Source: Gossypium raimondii (Eukaryota; Streptophyta; Magnoliopsida; Malvales; Malvaceae). Taken from it: a stretch of 64,000 nt of DNA. Shown here one piece after another: positions 37,457 through 49,296 of this stretch. Where the stretch lies: assembly GCF_025698545.1 (NCBI RefSeq), contig NC_068576.1, forward strand, positions 47,361,890 through 47,425,889. Reading direction: 5' to 3'. Made by a program: the position numbers and the translations under genes. Within the stretch, counting starts at the first letter, position 1. Each line of letters opens with the position of its first letter. Under the pieces are notes generated by a model. The model was not told where the DNA came from and did not search any database. It worked only from the letters and a program-made list of their open reading frames with translations.

Positions 37457-40441
37457 TGTAACACCCCCTACCCGTATTCGTCGCCGGAATAGTGTACGAG
37501 GCATTACCGAAGTTTACCTAATTAATTTTTTTCCCGTTATTACAAGTTAATTACTATTCATTTACTGAAACATGTCATGACGTCCTTTAGATAGGTCTCC
37601 AAAGCCCAAAACATATTTCGGGTCCAAACCTGGATTTAATCAAAACCATAGGGAATTTTTCGCAAAGTCCCGAATTTTTATTTTTATTTTTATTTAAAAA
37701 AAACTCAATATAATCCCTTTATAAATTTTCAACCTTCCCTGCAATTTTTAAAAACGAAGATCAATCCCAAACCAACCAATCTATTTCAATTAATTTGATA
37801 CCAAATCATACTTCAATTATAATTATACTATTTAGCATATTCATCTCACTTTACTTTAATACATATTCATTAAACAAGTTTTAGTATTTATATTATCATC
37901 AAACTGTATACATGCCATATAAATCAAAAAGGAAGTTTACAAAAGCTACGAGGGATAATCTGGATACTGTGATCCTCAGTGTTGATCCAATCCTCCGTAT
38001 ATTTTCACGTCAATCTATAAGAGACATTGAATACACTCAAGTAAGCTTATAGAAACTTAGTAAGTTCATAGGCATAAAACATAAATCTTACCAAACATTC
38101 ATACACTTATACATTATACACCATTACTAAGTTTACCTGTCAACCACAATCACTGGTGAGTCCCTTGGTATAAACTCACTACTACTTATCCTTTTACTAT
38201 AATTCTTTTGGGCCTATTTGTCACTTACCATCCTCAATCAAAATTAGGGAATGGTTACGGAAAATTGAGTACTTCATTTCCACTTTGTCATTGTATAACT
38301 ATGGTCTTATGTATGATCACTTATCACTTGTCCCTGATCAGATAAGTGTAGCTAAGTTACCACTTATCACTTGCCACTTGTCACTGATCAGATAAGTGTA
38401 GCTAAAGCTACCACTTATCACTTTTCACTGATCAGATAAGTGCAGCTGAAGCTATCACTTATCACTTGTCACTTGTCACTGATCAGATAACTGTAGCTGA
38501 AGCTACTACTTATCACTTGTCACTGATCAAAAATACTCAAATCCGGCGTTCCACTCAATTTGATCATTTATTCAGTTTTCGCAATTTTATTATCATTTCA
38601 ACAATAAATATATTTCATCATACATTATATAATTCATGAAATTAACATTTAATCATTAAATTTCAGCCATATGAACTTACCTGGGTCGATTTGTAGAATT
38701 TGTAAAAGTTCTGGGACTAATCAGCTACTTTTTCTTTTCCTCAGCTTGCTTTGGGTTCTCGATCTATCATTGTAAAATCATTCACTTATCAGTATTTATT
38801 TCACATTCACTCTCTTTCACATCCTTAATGTTTATAACCCGCTTATAAGTAACATTATCTATAATTTCACTATTTACTTATGTATATTCAATGTTGTCCA
38901 TTCGTGTCATAGTCACTAAATTATTTTTATCTTGAACTACAGAACTCCAATCAGGATCCGCAAATTTTCCCTGAAACTAGACTCACATATCTTCTTACCA
39001 TAAAATTTTCAGAATTTTTGGTTTAGCCAATAAGTACAGTTTATTCTTTAAAGTCACCCCTGTTCTGCTGTCTGACAGTTCCGACCCTTCTTCACTAAAA
39101 ATGAATTATCTCCTCGTACGGGATTTGAATGATGTTCTCGTTTGTTTATCTTGAAAATAGACTCATTCAGGAGTTTAAATATATTAATTTAATTCCCTAA
39201 TTATTTTTATTAAATTTTTGATGATTTTCCAAAGTCAGAACAGGGGAACCCGAAATCATTCTGATATTGTCTCACAAAATTTATTATATCTCATGATTTA
39301 CAATTCCATTGCTTACACCGTTTCTTCTTTGAGAAACTAGACTCAATAAGCTTTAATTTCATATTTTATTCATCCTCTAATTCAATTCCCAAAATTTTTG
39401 GTGATTTTTCAAAGTTAGACTACTGCTGCTGTCCAAAACTGCTTTAGTGAAAAATGTTGATTTCATTTTGCCCCAAATTTCACAGTTTATACAATTCAGT
39501 CCTTTCTCAATTAACCCCTCAATTGATCTAATTTTTCTCAATTAACACCTTTTCCAACTATTTTAAACTACCATATGGCCTTTGATTTTCAAAACGGCAA
39601 CACCAAACCCTAATTCTAAACTTTTTCACAATTAGGTCCCTAAAATCAATTTCTATCAAAATCACTTAATAAAATTATCTTATAATAAAATTAAAGCTTT
39701 AATTCCATTTTCATTCATCATAAAAATTCAGTACTCATCAACGGTAACTCTCAAAATCAGCCATGAAATCAAAAACTAATGAAATAATTAATTGGACCTA
39801 ATTGTAAAGTATCAAAATCACAAAATTATAAGAAATAATCAAGAATTAAACTTACATTATTCAAATATATGAAAAAACAGTTTGGAGGGACTCTTATATG
39901 GCGTTTTGGCTGAGAAATATGAAGAATTACCTAGAAACTCTTTTATCAAGATTTTTATTTGTTAATTTTATAAAATTTCCAATTTTTCCTTATTACATCA
40001 CTTTTCAGATTTTTCTTCTGATATGCCGTCTCAACTATCCCATATTGGCATATTTATGCCTTAAGTCCCTTCTTATTTATCACTTAATCTATTTAATCAC
40101 TTTTAACAAAATTTACATTATTTTCAATTCGGTCTTTTTAATTAATTGACCACCCAAACGTTAGAATTTTCTAATGAAACTTTAATATCAACTCAATGAC
40201 ACTCTATAAATATTTCTAAAAATATTTATGGCTCAGTTTATGAATTTGGGGTTTCGATACCTTATTTTCTATTCTAATTATTTTAATATTTATTCCTAGT
40301 ACGCTATTCACTATTTCAAAAAATTTTCCTAACTTCACATTTAACTTATACTCACTAAATTAATAATTTTTTCTACTCACTTGTCGGATTTAGTGATCTC
40401 GAATCACCGTTTCGACACCACTGAAAAATCAAGCCATTACA
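37457..40441 (-). mobile_element. Solo LTR (subfamily D), 2985 bp
   Basis: Plus-strand ends are TGTAACACCCCCTACCCG and CAAGCCATTACA, so it lies on the minus strand like the 7310-11142 copy. Flanks AATAG (37452-37456) and AATAA (40442-40446) are a target duplication with one change. The related repeat at 40751-40760 shows the unfilled site, reading GCATTAATAAAAC. The 38810-39480 segment is clearly alike to 9350-10100. It contains a hairpin array at 38317-38530. No coding sequence. Confidence 0.85.
38317..38530. repeat. Hairpin minisatellite in solo LTR 37457-40441
   Basis: About four units of 55-65 bp, each with stem ACTTATC / GATAAGT (for example 38362-38368 with 38391-38397) around an inner TGATCA palindrome, then GTAGCTAAAGCTAC, itself a palindrome. 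The sequence shares nothing with the arrays of the other copies except its folded form. Confidence 0.85.
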
Positions 40442-41104
40442 AATAATGTCTTCAACTTATCACTTAACCAAAACCTCATTGTAATATCCTTTTATCACTT
40501 AACCAAAATTTATTGTGCACATTTTATTATCACTATCAATTTTATATATAAACTTCCATACTATTATTCAAACCCTTTATTGAGTTGGTGTCACGAGTCA
40601 AGCGAGAACAAATTCGGTTAGAAAAATTACGAAATATCCTTTTATATTTCTTAATTAAATTAAGTTATATTATTTGATAGTACTTTAATCTTTTATTTTA
40701 TAAAAAATCAATAGAAATATGTATACAATGGAATTTAAATCCATGTCAATTGCATTAATAAAACTTTAAATTTACCACTCAACCAAAACTTCATTTTAAT
40801 ATTTTTTATGTTGGATATGGTGCAAGTATAATATTTTGTTTATGCATGCTTATAATTTTTGAACAAGTTGGTTCAATAATAATACCTATTAATTACATTA
40901 ATACTCTTTGTATATTGTTCTTAGTTTTTTGCACGATAAGCAAAATAGAAGCAAATATTAGCTCACTGGTTATCTAACATTTAACTAATATTAAGTGGTA
41001 TTATCTGGATGGATTGTAATACCAAAAGACAACTTGTATTAATAGATGGACCTAAACATATCATTGGGCTAATTGGAAATGAGCAAATTGGTTGAAAAAC
41101 TAAT
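40442..41104. other. AT-rich DNA with a second copy of a dispersed repeat
   Basis: About 40570-40810 matches 36935-37108, 37416-37456 and 40442-40490, lacking both the roughly 300-bp insertion and the solo LTR found in the left copy. The rest is AT-rich without a recognisable gene. Confidence 0.6.
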
Positions 41105-42299
41105 TAGGGGTGAGCATTCGATCGAATCGAATCGAATCAAAAATTTTCGAGTTAATCGAGTTTTCGAATCTCATTTTATCATCCTAACTTTATTTGAAGT
41201 TTTTTCGAATCGAGTCGAGTGAGATGGAATTCGAATCGAATCGAATATATTTGTTCGAGTTAAATTTAAAAAAATAATATTGGGTCTTTGTAATCATTGT
41301 CACCCATCGTAATAAAATTTGTCCACATTAATCAAATTTTTTATTAACTTTCATCACTTCATAATTTATTTATTAATTTTTTATATATTGGTTAGCTTCT
41401 TTGCTTGCTTAGTTGATTCAATTATCTTGATTCTTGTCACTATATATTTTAGAATTAAAAATATATTAAATGTAAAAATATGATTTTTAATAAAAGTTAT
41501 TTTAAAAATTAAATGTGAAATTAATACCAATATAAAATTTTAACACGAATATTTTATGGCATAATTAATAATTCAATTTTAATATAAATATTCAATATGA
41601 CTAAACAATTCAATAATATAAATAATATAAAATGTGAAATTTAATTTAATAATATAAATAGTAGATATAAATAAAATTATTACTATTTATGTTTAGTGAT
41701 TTTTTGGATAATTTTGATTTTTATTTGAGTAAAGGGTGAGAAGTAAAAGTTTAGGGAAAAATAAAAGTTTTGGGGAATAAAAGTTTGAGGAAAGTAAATA
41801 GGGGAGTAAAATTTTGGAGGAAAATATTAAAAAAATTGGAGGGGAGGGTTTGGGATAAATGGGAGGTGGGATGGGAAGGAATAAAAGTTTTAGGGAAAAG
41901 TGGGAGGAGTAAAAATTTTGGGGAAAATAAAATGTTTTGAGGGTTTTGGGAGTAAAATTTTGAGAAAAATAAATGGGAGAGTAAAATTTTGGTGGGAAAT
42001 GGATTTTGGGTAGATTGGGGTTGGGAGGAGGAGTAAAAGTTTTGGGGAAAGTGGGAAGGAGTAAAAGTTTTGAGGAAAAATAAAAGGTTTGGGAGTTTGG
42101 GAAAATGCAAAATATTATAGTTTGATATTGAATTATTGAATTATTCGAGTTATTCAATTGAAAACTCAACTCGATTCGAATTCGAAATTTGAAAAAAAAT
42201 TCGAGTTGATTCGAATAACTCGATTAACTCAATTCGTTTAACTCGAAATTCGAATTTTTTTCGATTTTTTCGAGTCGAATCGAGTTTTGCTCACCCCTA
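41105..42299. mobile_element. Non-autonomous hAT-type DNA element
   Basis: Termini TAGGGGTGAGC and GCTCACCCCTA are perfect inverted repeats, flanked by the 8-bp duplication AAACTAAT (41097-41104 and 42300-42307), the hAT hallmark. Inside each end are runs of TCGAATCGA-like subterminal repeats. The 1195-bp body holds no transposase; 41705-42110 is a purine-rich repeat on the plus strand. Open frames on the minus strand here are a result of that composition. Confidence 0.88.
41705..42110. repeat. Purine-rich imperfect repeat inside the hAT element
   Basis: The plus strand is almost entirely A, G and T with few C. Units of about 20-40 bp vary on GGAGTAAAATTTTGGGG and AGGGAAAATAAAAGTTTT. No regular period holds across the whole stretch. 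Confidence 0.7.
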
Positions 42300-42451
42300 A
42301 AACTAATAAGTCGTCTATCAAGTTCAATCGATGAGATGTTTTGTCCTGATCATCGAAGCGGATGACTCTCAAAAGATAGAGACATATATGTGACTAACTG
42401 AACTAACAATATATCAGACATAACCCAAGTAGTATAGATCCTAGATCCATT

Positions 42452-43235
42452 TGATACGAGCCAAGGAGGTGACACTTAAGGGGTTGTTTTTCCTAGTGGT
42501 CCAATCACTCGAAGCAAGGCACGACAATTAAAATCAAAGATGAATGCTTTTGTCCAAGACTTTGTTGCTACAAATTTAAGTCATCATGTTCATGACATTG
42601 ACAAATACGGGAATGCAATTCACTGGACCAATCTTGGAATAGTGAAAGCCCATAAATTGGTGGATTAATCTTTTATGTATATTATTATTATTTACTTAAT
42701 TCTCATTGGTTGAGACACATCACTTATGAGTTAAGTAATTTTATTGGTTAGGTTATTATTTATTTATTTTCTTAGATAATTTTAAAGATTTTTATTAGGA
42801 TTCAATTACTCTTGAAAGAGTTTTATTAGGATTCAATTACTCTTGTAATTTGCCTATAAATAGGCTTGCTTTCTACACATTGGGCGGGGGAATAAAAAGA
42901 GAGTATTTTGTTGTCTTCCAAATTTGTGTGAGGCAAATTTTTAAGAGTAGAGTGATTCTTCTCTTGCTATTTAGTTTGGAGTTTGTTACTTTCGAGGGTA
43001 TTTCAGAGTTACAAATATTCAAATTTCTTTCCCGTTCATCGGTGTTTCTAGAGGTGCTTCTTCTAGGGGTTTCAGTGAGGGCGCTCAATCAATTGCGTTT
43101 TTGGTTACAAGTTAACCAAGGGTTCCATAGGGCAAATCTATCCTTTTTTTTCTTTTATTATTATTATTTAACTAATTTTATTTATTCTCGTTTTATTTCT
43201 AATTTATGTTTCTCTTGTGTCTAGATCCGGATTCA
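42452..43235 (+). repeat. 5' LTR of Gypsy element 42452-49291
   Basis: Matches the 3' LTR nearly base for base up to CTAGATCCG at about 43229, then differs in the last few bases, so the end is approximate. An extra roughly 32-bp tandem copy (TTATTAGGATTCAATTACTC unit) lies at about 42794-42842. TATAAATA is at 42855-42862. The sequence after the end, TTGGTATCGATTTGACC, may hold the primer site but does not match the usual initiator-Met complement. Confidence 0.8.
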
Positions 43236-43924
43236 AAGATCGGTTGGTATCGATTTGACCATTCGGTGTTATTTTGAAGCTAAAATCAAATCTGAAACGA
43301 GTCAAAATACCAAAAACACTTTTCATCGGTTTCGTCGATTCTCTTTTTTTTTAAAAAAAGTTTGTGTTTATTCTCCTATTATTCTTTAAAAAAAACAAAA
43401 AAAAAACAAAAAGCGCAAAAAAAATCGAAAAAAAAGTTGCCTACCTTTCATACGTAGGTTTCTTCTTTTCCTATTATTGTTATTGTTATTATTTTTATTT
43501 TTATTTTTCCCAAAATTGAATTTCTTTTCCTTCTTCTTTTCTTGACTCAAGTATAATTAAATCTTCAATTTTTGAAAATCTTAAGACACCAAACGTTTCT
43601 GATTTTTATTTTTTTTGTTTCTCTTACGCTTTCCAACACTTTGTTTCTTCTTGTGTTAGCAGATATTAAAGGCACGCACAATTCCTTCATCCGTGTAGCC
43701 TCCATTACAAATTGCCTTGTGAAGTTTATTGGCCTCTTAGAGCAATTAGGGTCTTCATTGTTTCTTTGAAGTTTGCACCTCCGTTATTTGATCTTGATTA
43801 GTAACCCTCTCTAAACATATTTACAAGTTTTGAATCATTCAGAGAGTTATTCTTTTGAGAGCTAACGAGTGAGGTTATTATTATTTTTTTCTTGTTCCTG
43901 TTTGTTTGATCTTTCACAGATACC

Positions 43925-45384
43925 ATGCCGCTTACTAGATTCCAAACTAGTAAAAATGAAGAGGATGAGCAAAAAAGAGAGAACGATCATTTGGTCGAGT
44001 TGTTACAAAAAGAGATGAAAAAGTTGCAAACTCAATTCGAACATCGCATGACCCAGATGTTACAAGAGCAAAGGGAGTATCTTGATACAAAACTTACAAC
44101 TCAAGAGAGATACATTGCCGATAATTACAAGAAGTTGAACGAAACCTTTATAAGCCGATCAAATTTGCGAGATCGAACTTTTAAACGAAGGGAGGACCAT
44201 GTTTTTGATGATGACTTTGAGTCTAAGTATGTACCTAGAGAAAGGTTGGAACGAAACAATGACACCCCCAAACCAAAATTTCTTTCTTTCTCAAGGAAGA
44301 ATGATCCTGATGCTTACCTTGATTGGAAGGAAAAGATGGAAGCAATCTTTGCTTGTTACAATTACTCTGATGAGAAAAACGTAACATACGCTGTCGCTGA
44401 GTTCATTAATTATGCACTAACATGGTGGAATCAATTATGTAAAAGCAGGATTCTTTATAGAGAGCAACCTGTTACTATTTGGGTTGAAATGAAGTGCATC
44501 TTGCGAAAATGGTTTGTTCCACCATACTATTATCGAGACCTCCATCAAAGACTCCAACATCTTGTTCAAGGAGATAGATCTGTGGATGACTACTACAAAG
44601 AGATGGAAATTATTCAGATTAGAGCCAATCTTGTTAAAGAGGCTGAGGTGACTATGGCTAGATTCCTTGCCGGCTTGAGTTACAACACTACATGGATGTT
44701 GAAGAGATGCTTCAAACCGCACTCACCATTGAAAAGCAATTACGAAAGAAAGGGACAACGAAGGGTGCTAGTTCAGTTTCTAATCCTGCTTGGAGAGGAA
44801 ATTGGCAAAAACAAGATGATAGATTGTGGAATGGGAGAGATGCACGGTTCAAGCCAAATGAGCCTAGAACTTACTCCAAAGATAGAGGTATGCCTAATTC
44901 ATTTAAAGGTTCTACTTCTACTAATCGAGCTCCATCTTCTTCTTCTACTTCTCCTAGTGTCATTAAGCAGCCAAAAGATATTACCTGCTTCAAATGTCAA
45001 GGAATGGGTCACTATGCTCGAAAATGCCCTAATAAAAAGTCATTGGTGATTCGAAAAGATGGCGAGGTTGATTTTGAGTCTGATAATGAAGATGAAATGC
45101 CTCATTTGGAAGATGCTGATGATGTGCATACTCATGATGAGTATGAAGAATACTTGGAGTATGGTGAGAAAGCACTTGTTGCTCGAAGGGCTTTAAATGT
45201 CCAGTTTAAAGAGGAAGGGCGCGAACAAAGAGATAACATTTTCCACACGAGATGTTTGATTGGTGGACAACCTAGTTCATTGATCATCGATAGTGGAAGT
45301 TGCACCAATGTGGTAAATTCTTCCCTTGTTGAGAAACTTGCCCTACCTTGTATGAAGCATCCAAGGCCATACCGTTTGCAATGA
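43925..45384 (+). pseudogene. Gypsy gag and start of protease (one frameshift)
   Basis: The ATG at 43925 opens a gag frame with a coiled-coil-like N-terminus (QKEMKKLQTQFEHRM) and the capsid-like block DPDAYLDWKEKME ... WWNQL. Around 44690 the frame shifts: EEMLQTALTIEKQLRKKG continues in another frame to 45384. A CCHC knuckle, CFKCQGMGHYARKC, lies at about 44989-45030, and the protease active-site region is IIDSGSCTNVV (about 45287), where D-S/T-G is expected and present. The TGA at 45382-45384 replaces a likely Trp. Confidence 0.9.
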
Positions 45385-48300
45385 CTGAATGATAGTGGAG
45401 AGGTAAAAGTATCTAAACAATGCTTAGTTTCATTTTCCATTGGTAGATACTCTAATAAAGTTTTGTGTGATGTTGTTCCAATGCAAGCTGGGCACATATT
45501 ACTTGGACGGCCATGGCAGTTTGATCGACGAGTAAATCATGATGGTTTCCTTAACCAATATACCTTTGTGTTCCTTGGAAAGAAGTTTACTTTGGCTCTA
45601 CTTCCGCCTCAAGAAGTCTAAAATGATCAACTCAAACTTGCTAGTGAGATGGGTAAGAGAAGTGAGGTAAAATCATTGAAAAAGGCTGAGAGTAAAGAGG
45701 CCCTTAGTGTTAAAAGCCAACTTAAAGGCCCAGCATTGGTGAGTGATTGCACACACAAGTCACGAGATGAGAAAGTGAGTTTATTCGCTAGGTTTCGAGA
45801 TATCAAATTTGCTCTTTGTACAAAACAAACATTTGTAATTGTTAGGTTTAGGGAAAACTTTGTTTTGACTAACTCTAATACACATTTACCTAGTTGTTTT
45901 GTTGATCTTTTACAGGATTTTGAAGATGTATTTCCTTCTGAAATGCCTAAGGGATTACCTCCTTTACGAGGGATTGAACATCAAATTGACTTTGTGCCTA
46001 GTTCGAGTATTCCGAATAGACCAGTCTATCGAAGCAATCCTGAAGAAACTAAGGAGTTGCAAAGGCAAGTTGAATATCTCTTAGAGAAATGGTGGATTCA
46101 TGAGAGTCTAAGCCCTTGTGTGGTCCCTGTACTTCTCGTCCCAAAAAAAGATGGTTCTTGGAGAATGTGTATTGATTGTCGTGCTGTCAACAAGATTACG
46201 GTAAAGTATCGATATCCAATTCTTCGATTACATGATATGTTGGATGAGCTTAATGGTGCATGCATTTTCTCTAAAATTGACTTAAAAATTGGTTACCATT
46301 AAATAAGAATGAAACAATGTGATGAATGGAAAACTACTTTTAAGACTAAGTATGGCCTGTATGAGTGGTTAATCATGCCATTTGGCTTAACTAATGCTCC
46401 TAGCACATTCATGAGATTAATGAACCACATACTTAGACCTTTTTTAGGAAAATTTGTCGTTGTGTATTTTGATGACATACTGATTTATAGCAAAACTTTG
46501 AATGATCATGTTGGGCATGTTAAATTAGTATTGGATGTGTTAAGGCATGAACGACTCTTTGCTAATCTTGAAAAATGTACCTTTTGTATGGATAAGCTTG
46601 TTTTTTTTGGGTTTTGTGATAAGTTCTACAGGAATCCATGTGGATGAGGAGAAGGTAAAGGCAATTAAAGAATGGCCTATCCTAAAAGCATTTACGAGGT
46701 AAGGTCTTTCCTTGGGTTAGCCGGTTTTTACCACAGGTTTGTTCGTAACTTTTCCACAATTGCTTCGCCTTTGACTGCACTTATTAAAAAGGATTTATCT
46801 TTTCATTAGACAGATAAGCAAGAATTAGCATTTAATGAACTTAAAGATAAATTGTGTAATGCTCCTATTCTTGTTTTACCTAATTTTGAAAAGACCTTTG
46901 AGATTGAATGTGATGCTTCTGGTGTAGGTATAGGTGCCGTCCTCATGCAAGATTGTAAACCACTAGCCTACTTTAGTGAGAAACTTGGTGGAGCACATTT
47001 GAACTATTCGACCTATGATAAAGAGTTGTATGCCTTGGTAAGGGCATTAGAAGTTTGGCAACATTACCTTTTACCAAAGGATTTTGTGATTCACACTGAC
47101 CATGAATCACTTAAGCACTTAAAGGGACAAGGTAAGTTGAACAAGCGACATGCGAGGTGGGTTGAATTCATTAAATCTTTTCATTATGTTATAAGGTATA
47201 AGAAATGTAAAGATAATATTGTGGCTGATGCTCTATCAAGGAGGTACACTTTACTTAGTACTTTACATACTAAGTTATTAGGTTTTGAGTATCTCAAAGA
47301 TTTATATGCCACTGATTCTGATTTTGCAAGCATTTATGACGCATGTGAACATGGTGCATTTCATAAATTTATAAGCATGATGGCTATCTTTTTTGAAATA
47401 ATAGACTATGCTTACCAAAGTGTTCAATGCGAGAATTGTTGGTTCGAGAGGCTCATAGTGGTGGTCTTATGGGTCATTTTGGAGTCACTAAGACTTATGA
47501 TGTTTTACATGAGCATTTTTATTGGCCTAACATGCGAAAACTTGTTGAGAAAATTTGCTCTACTTGCATTACTTGTAAATAAGCTAAATCCACTGTGATG
47601 CCTCATGGTCTATATACTCCTCTTCTTGTTCCTAGTTCACATTGGACTGACATTTCAATGGATTTTGTAATAGGTTTACCAAGGACAAAGCGTGGACGAG
47701 ATAGCATCTTTATGGTTGTGGATCGATTTTCTAAAATGGCTCATTTCATTCCATGCCATAAGACTGATGATACAACGCATGTTGCCGATCTATTTTTCCG
47801 TGAAGTTGTGAGATTACATGGAATCCCAAGGACTATCGTTTCCGATAGAGATGCAAAATTTCTTAGTCACTTTTGGAAGGTGTTATGGGGTAAGTTAGGT
47901 ACTAAACTACTTTACTCTACTACATGCCACCCTCAAACTGATGGTCAAACCGAGGTGGTAAATCGAGTTTTGGGATCTTTGCTTAGAGCCATAATAGGTA
48001 AGAATGTTAAATCTTAGGAAGAATGGATACCCTATGTTGAGTTTGCTTATAATCGTTCTGTTCATTCTTCCACAGGTTTTACTCCTTTTGAGATTGTATA
48101 TGGCTTTAATCCACTTACTGTTTTAGATTTGCTTCCTTTACCTTTGAATGAGATTGCTAATTTAGATGGTGAAAGGAAAGCTGATTTAGTGGAAGAGATC
48201 CATGAGAAGGCTCGTAAAGCCATTGAGAAAAAGAATGAGTCCAATACACATCGAGCTAATAAAGGGCGAAAGCAAGTCTTGTTTGAATTTGGAGATTGGG

Positions 48301-48545
48301 TATGGGTACATATGAGGAATGAACGATTTCCTTCTAAGAGAAAGAATAAACTTGATACACGAGGGGATGGACCATTCCAAGTACTCGAGAAAATAAATGA
48401 CAATGCTTATCGCATTGATCTTCCTGGTGAGTATAGTGTTAGTGCTACTTTCAATGTTTCTGATCTTTCTCCTTTTGAATTTGATGTAGGTTCAGATTCG
48501 AGGATGAATCTTCTTGAAGAGGGGGAGAATGATACGAGCCAATGA
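45385..48545 (+). pseudogene. Gypsy pol: protease end, reverse transcriptase, RNase H, integrase (several breaks)
   Basis: In order: protease tail HILLGRPWQFDR; stop at about 45620; RT with VPKKDGSWRMCID, a TAA at 46300-46302 (probable CAA change), [12 protein letters not shown] and the catalytic box YFDDILIYS (about 46465-46492). A frameshift follows at the T-run 46600-46608 and a TAG at about 46807. RNase H has [36 protein letters not shown] and [11 protein letters not shown] (to about 47250). Integrase has a zinc-binding part broken by a shift near 47410, then [23 protein letters not shown], a core D-x-E with [14 protein letters not shown], and the C-terminal GPFQVLEKI block, ending at 48545. 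Catalytic residues are largely intact, so decay is recent. Confidence 0.9.
48516..48529 (+). promoter_or_regulatory. Polypurine tract of Gypsy element
   Basis: GAAGAGGGGGAGAA directly precedes the 3' LTR start TGATACG at 48530, the expected place for plus-strand priming. It overlaps the end of the pol frame. Confidence 0.8.
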
Positions 48546-49291
48546 GGTGACACTCAAGGGGTTATTTTTCCTAGTGGTCCAATCACTCGAAGCAAGGTAC
48601 GACAATTAAAATCAAAGATAAATGCTTTTGTCCAAGACTTTGTTGCTACAAATTTAAGTCATCATGTTCGTGACGTTGACAAATATGGGAATGTAATTCA
48701 CTGGACCAATCTTGGAATAGTGAAAGCCCATAAATTGGTGGATTAATCTTTTATGTATCTTATTATTATTTACTTAATTCTCATTGGTTGGGACACATCA
48801 CTTAAGAGTTAAGTAATTTTATTGGTTAGGTTATTATTTATTTATTTTCTTAGATAATTTTAAAGAGTTTTATTAGGATTCAATTACTCTTGTAATTTGC
48901 CTATAAATAGGCTTGCTTTCTACACATTGGGCGGGGGAATAAAAAGAGAGTATTTTGTTGTCTTCCAAATTTGTGTGAGGCAAATTTTTAAGAGTAGAGT
49001 GATTCTTCTCTTGCTATTTAGTTTGGAGTTTGTTACTTTCGAGGGTATTTCAGAGTTACAAATATTCAAATTTCTTTCCCGTTCATCGGTGTTTCTAGAG
49101 GTGCTTCTTCTAGGGGTTTCGTAGGGAGCCGCTCAATCAATTGCGTTTTTGGTTACAAGTTAACCAAGGGTTCCATAAGGTAAATCTATCCTTTTTTTTT
49201 CTTTTATTATTATTATTTAACTAATTTTATTTATTCTCGTTTTATTTCTAATTTGTGTTTCTCTTGTGTCTAGATCCGAGATTCCGCATCA
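48530..49291 (+). repeat. 3' LTR of Gypsy element 42452-49291
   Basis: 762 bp, from TGATACGAGCC to GCATCA, followed by the target duplication CCATT. It lacks the 32-bp duplication of the 5' LTR. TATAAATA is at 48902-48909. Confidence 0.9.
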
Positions 49292-49296
49292 CCATT

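Larger units (their letters stand above)
42452..49291 (+). mobile_element. Nearly complete Ty3/Gypsy retrotransposon
   Basis: LTRs at 42452 to about 43235 and 48530-49291 (762 bp) both start TGATACGAGCC, and target duplication CCATT flanks the element (42447-42451 and 49292-49296). Each LTR has a TATAAATA box (42855-42862, 48902-48909). The internal region has gag, protease, reverse transcriptase, RNase H and integrase in Gypsy order, followed by the purine tract GAAGAGGGGGAGAA ending at 48529. Coding frames contain several stops and shifts, so it is not autonomous now. No chromodomain is visible. The LTRs look very similar apart from a 32-bp tandem duplication in the 5' copy. Confidence 0.93.

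Noticed and set aside
41693..42169. 158-codon minus-strand frame rich in Phe, Pro, Ser, Leu
   Set aside because: It comes from the purine-rich core of the hAT element; low complexity and no domain.
42850..43224. 124-codon frame also present at 48897-49124
   Set aside because: Lies in both LTRs of the Gypsy element (leader region) and starts just upstream of its TATA box; a non-coding repeat.
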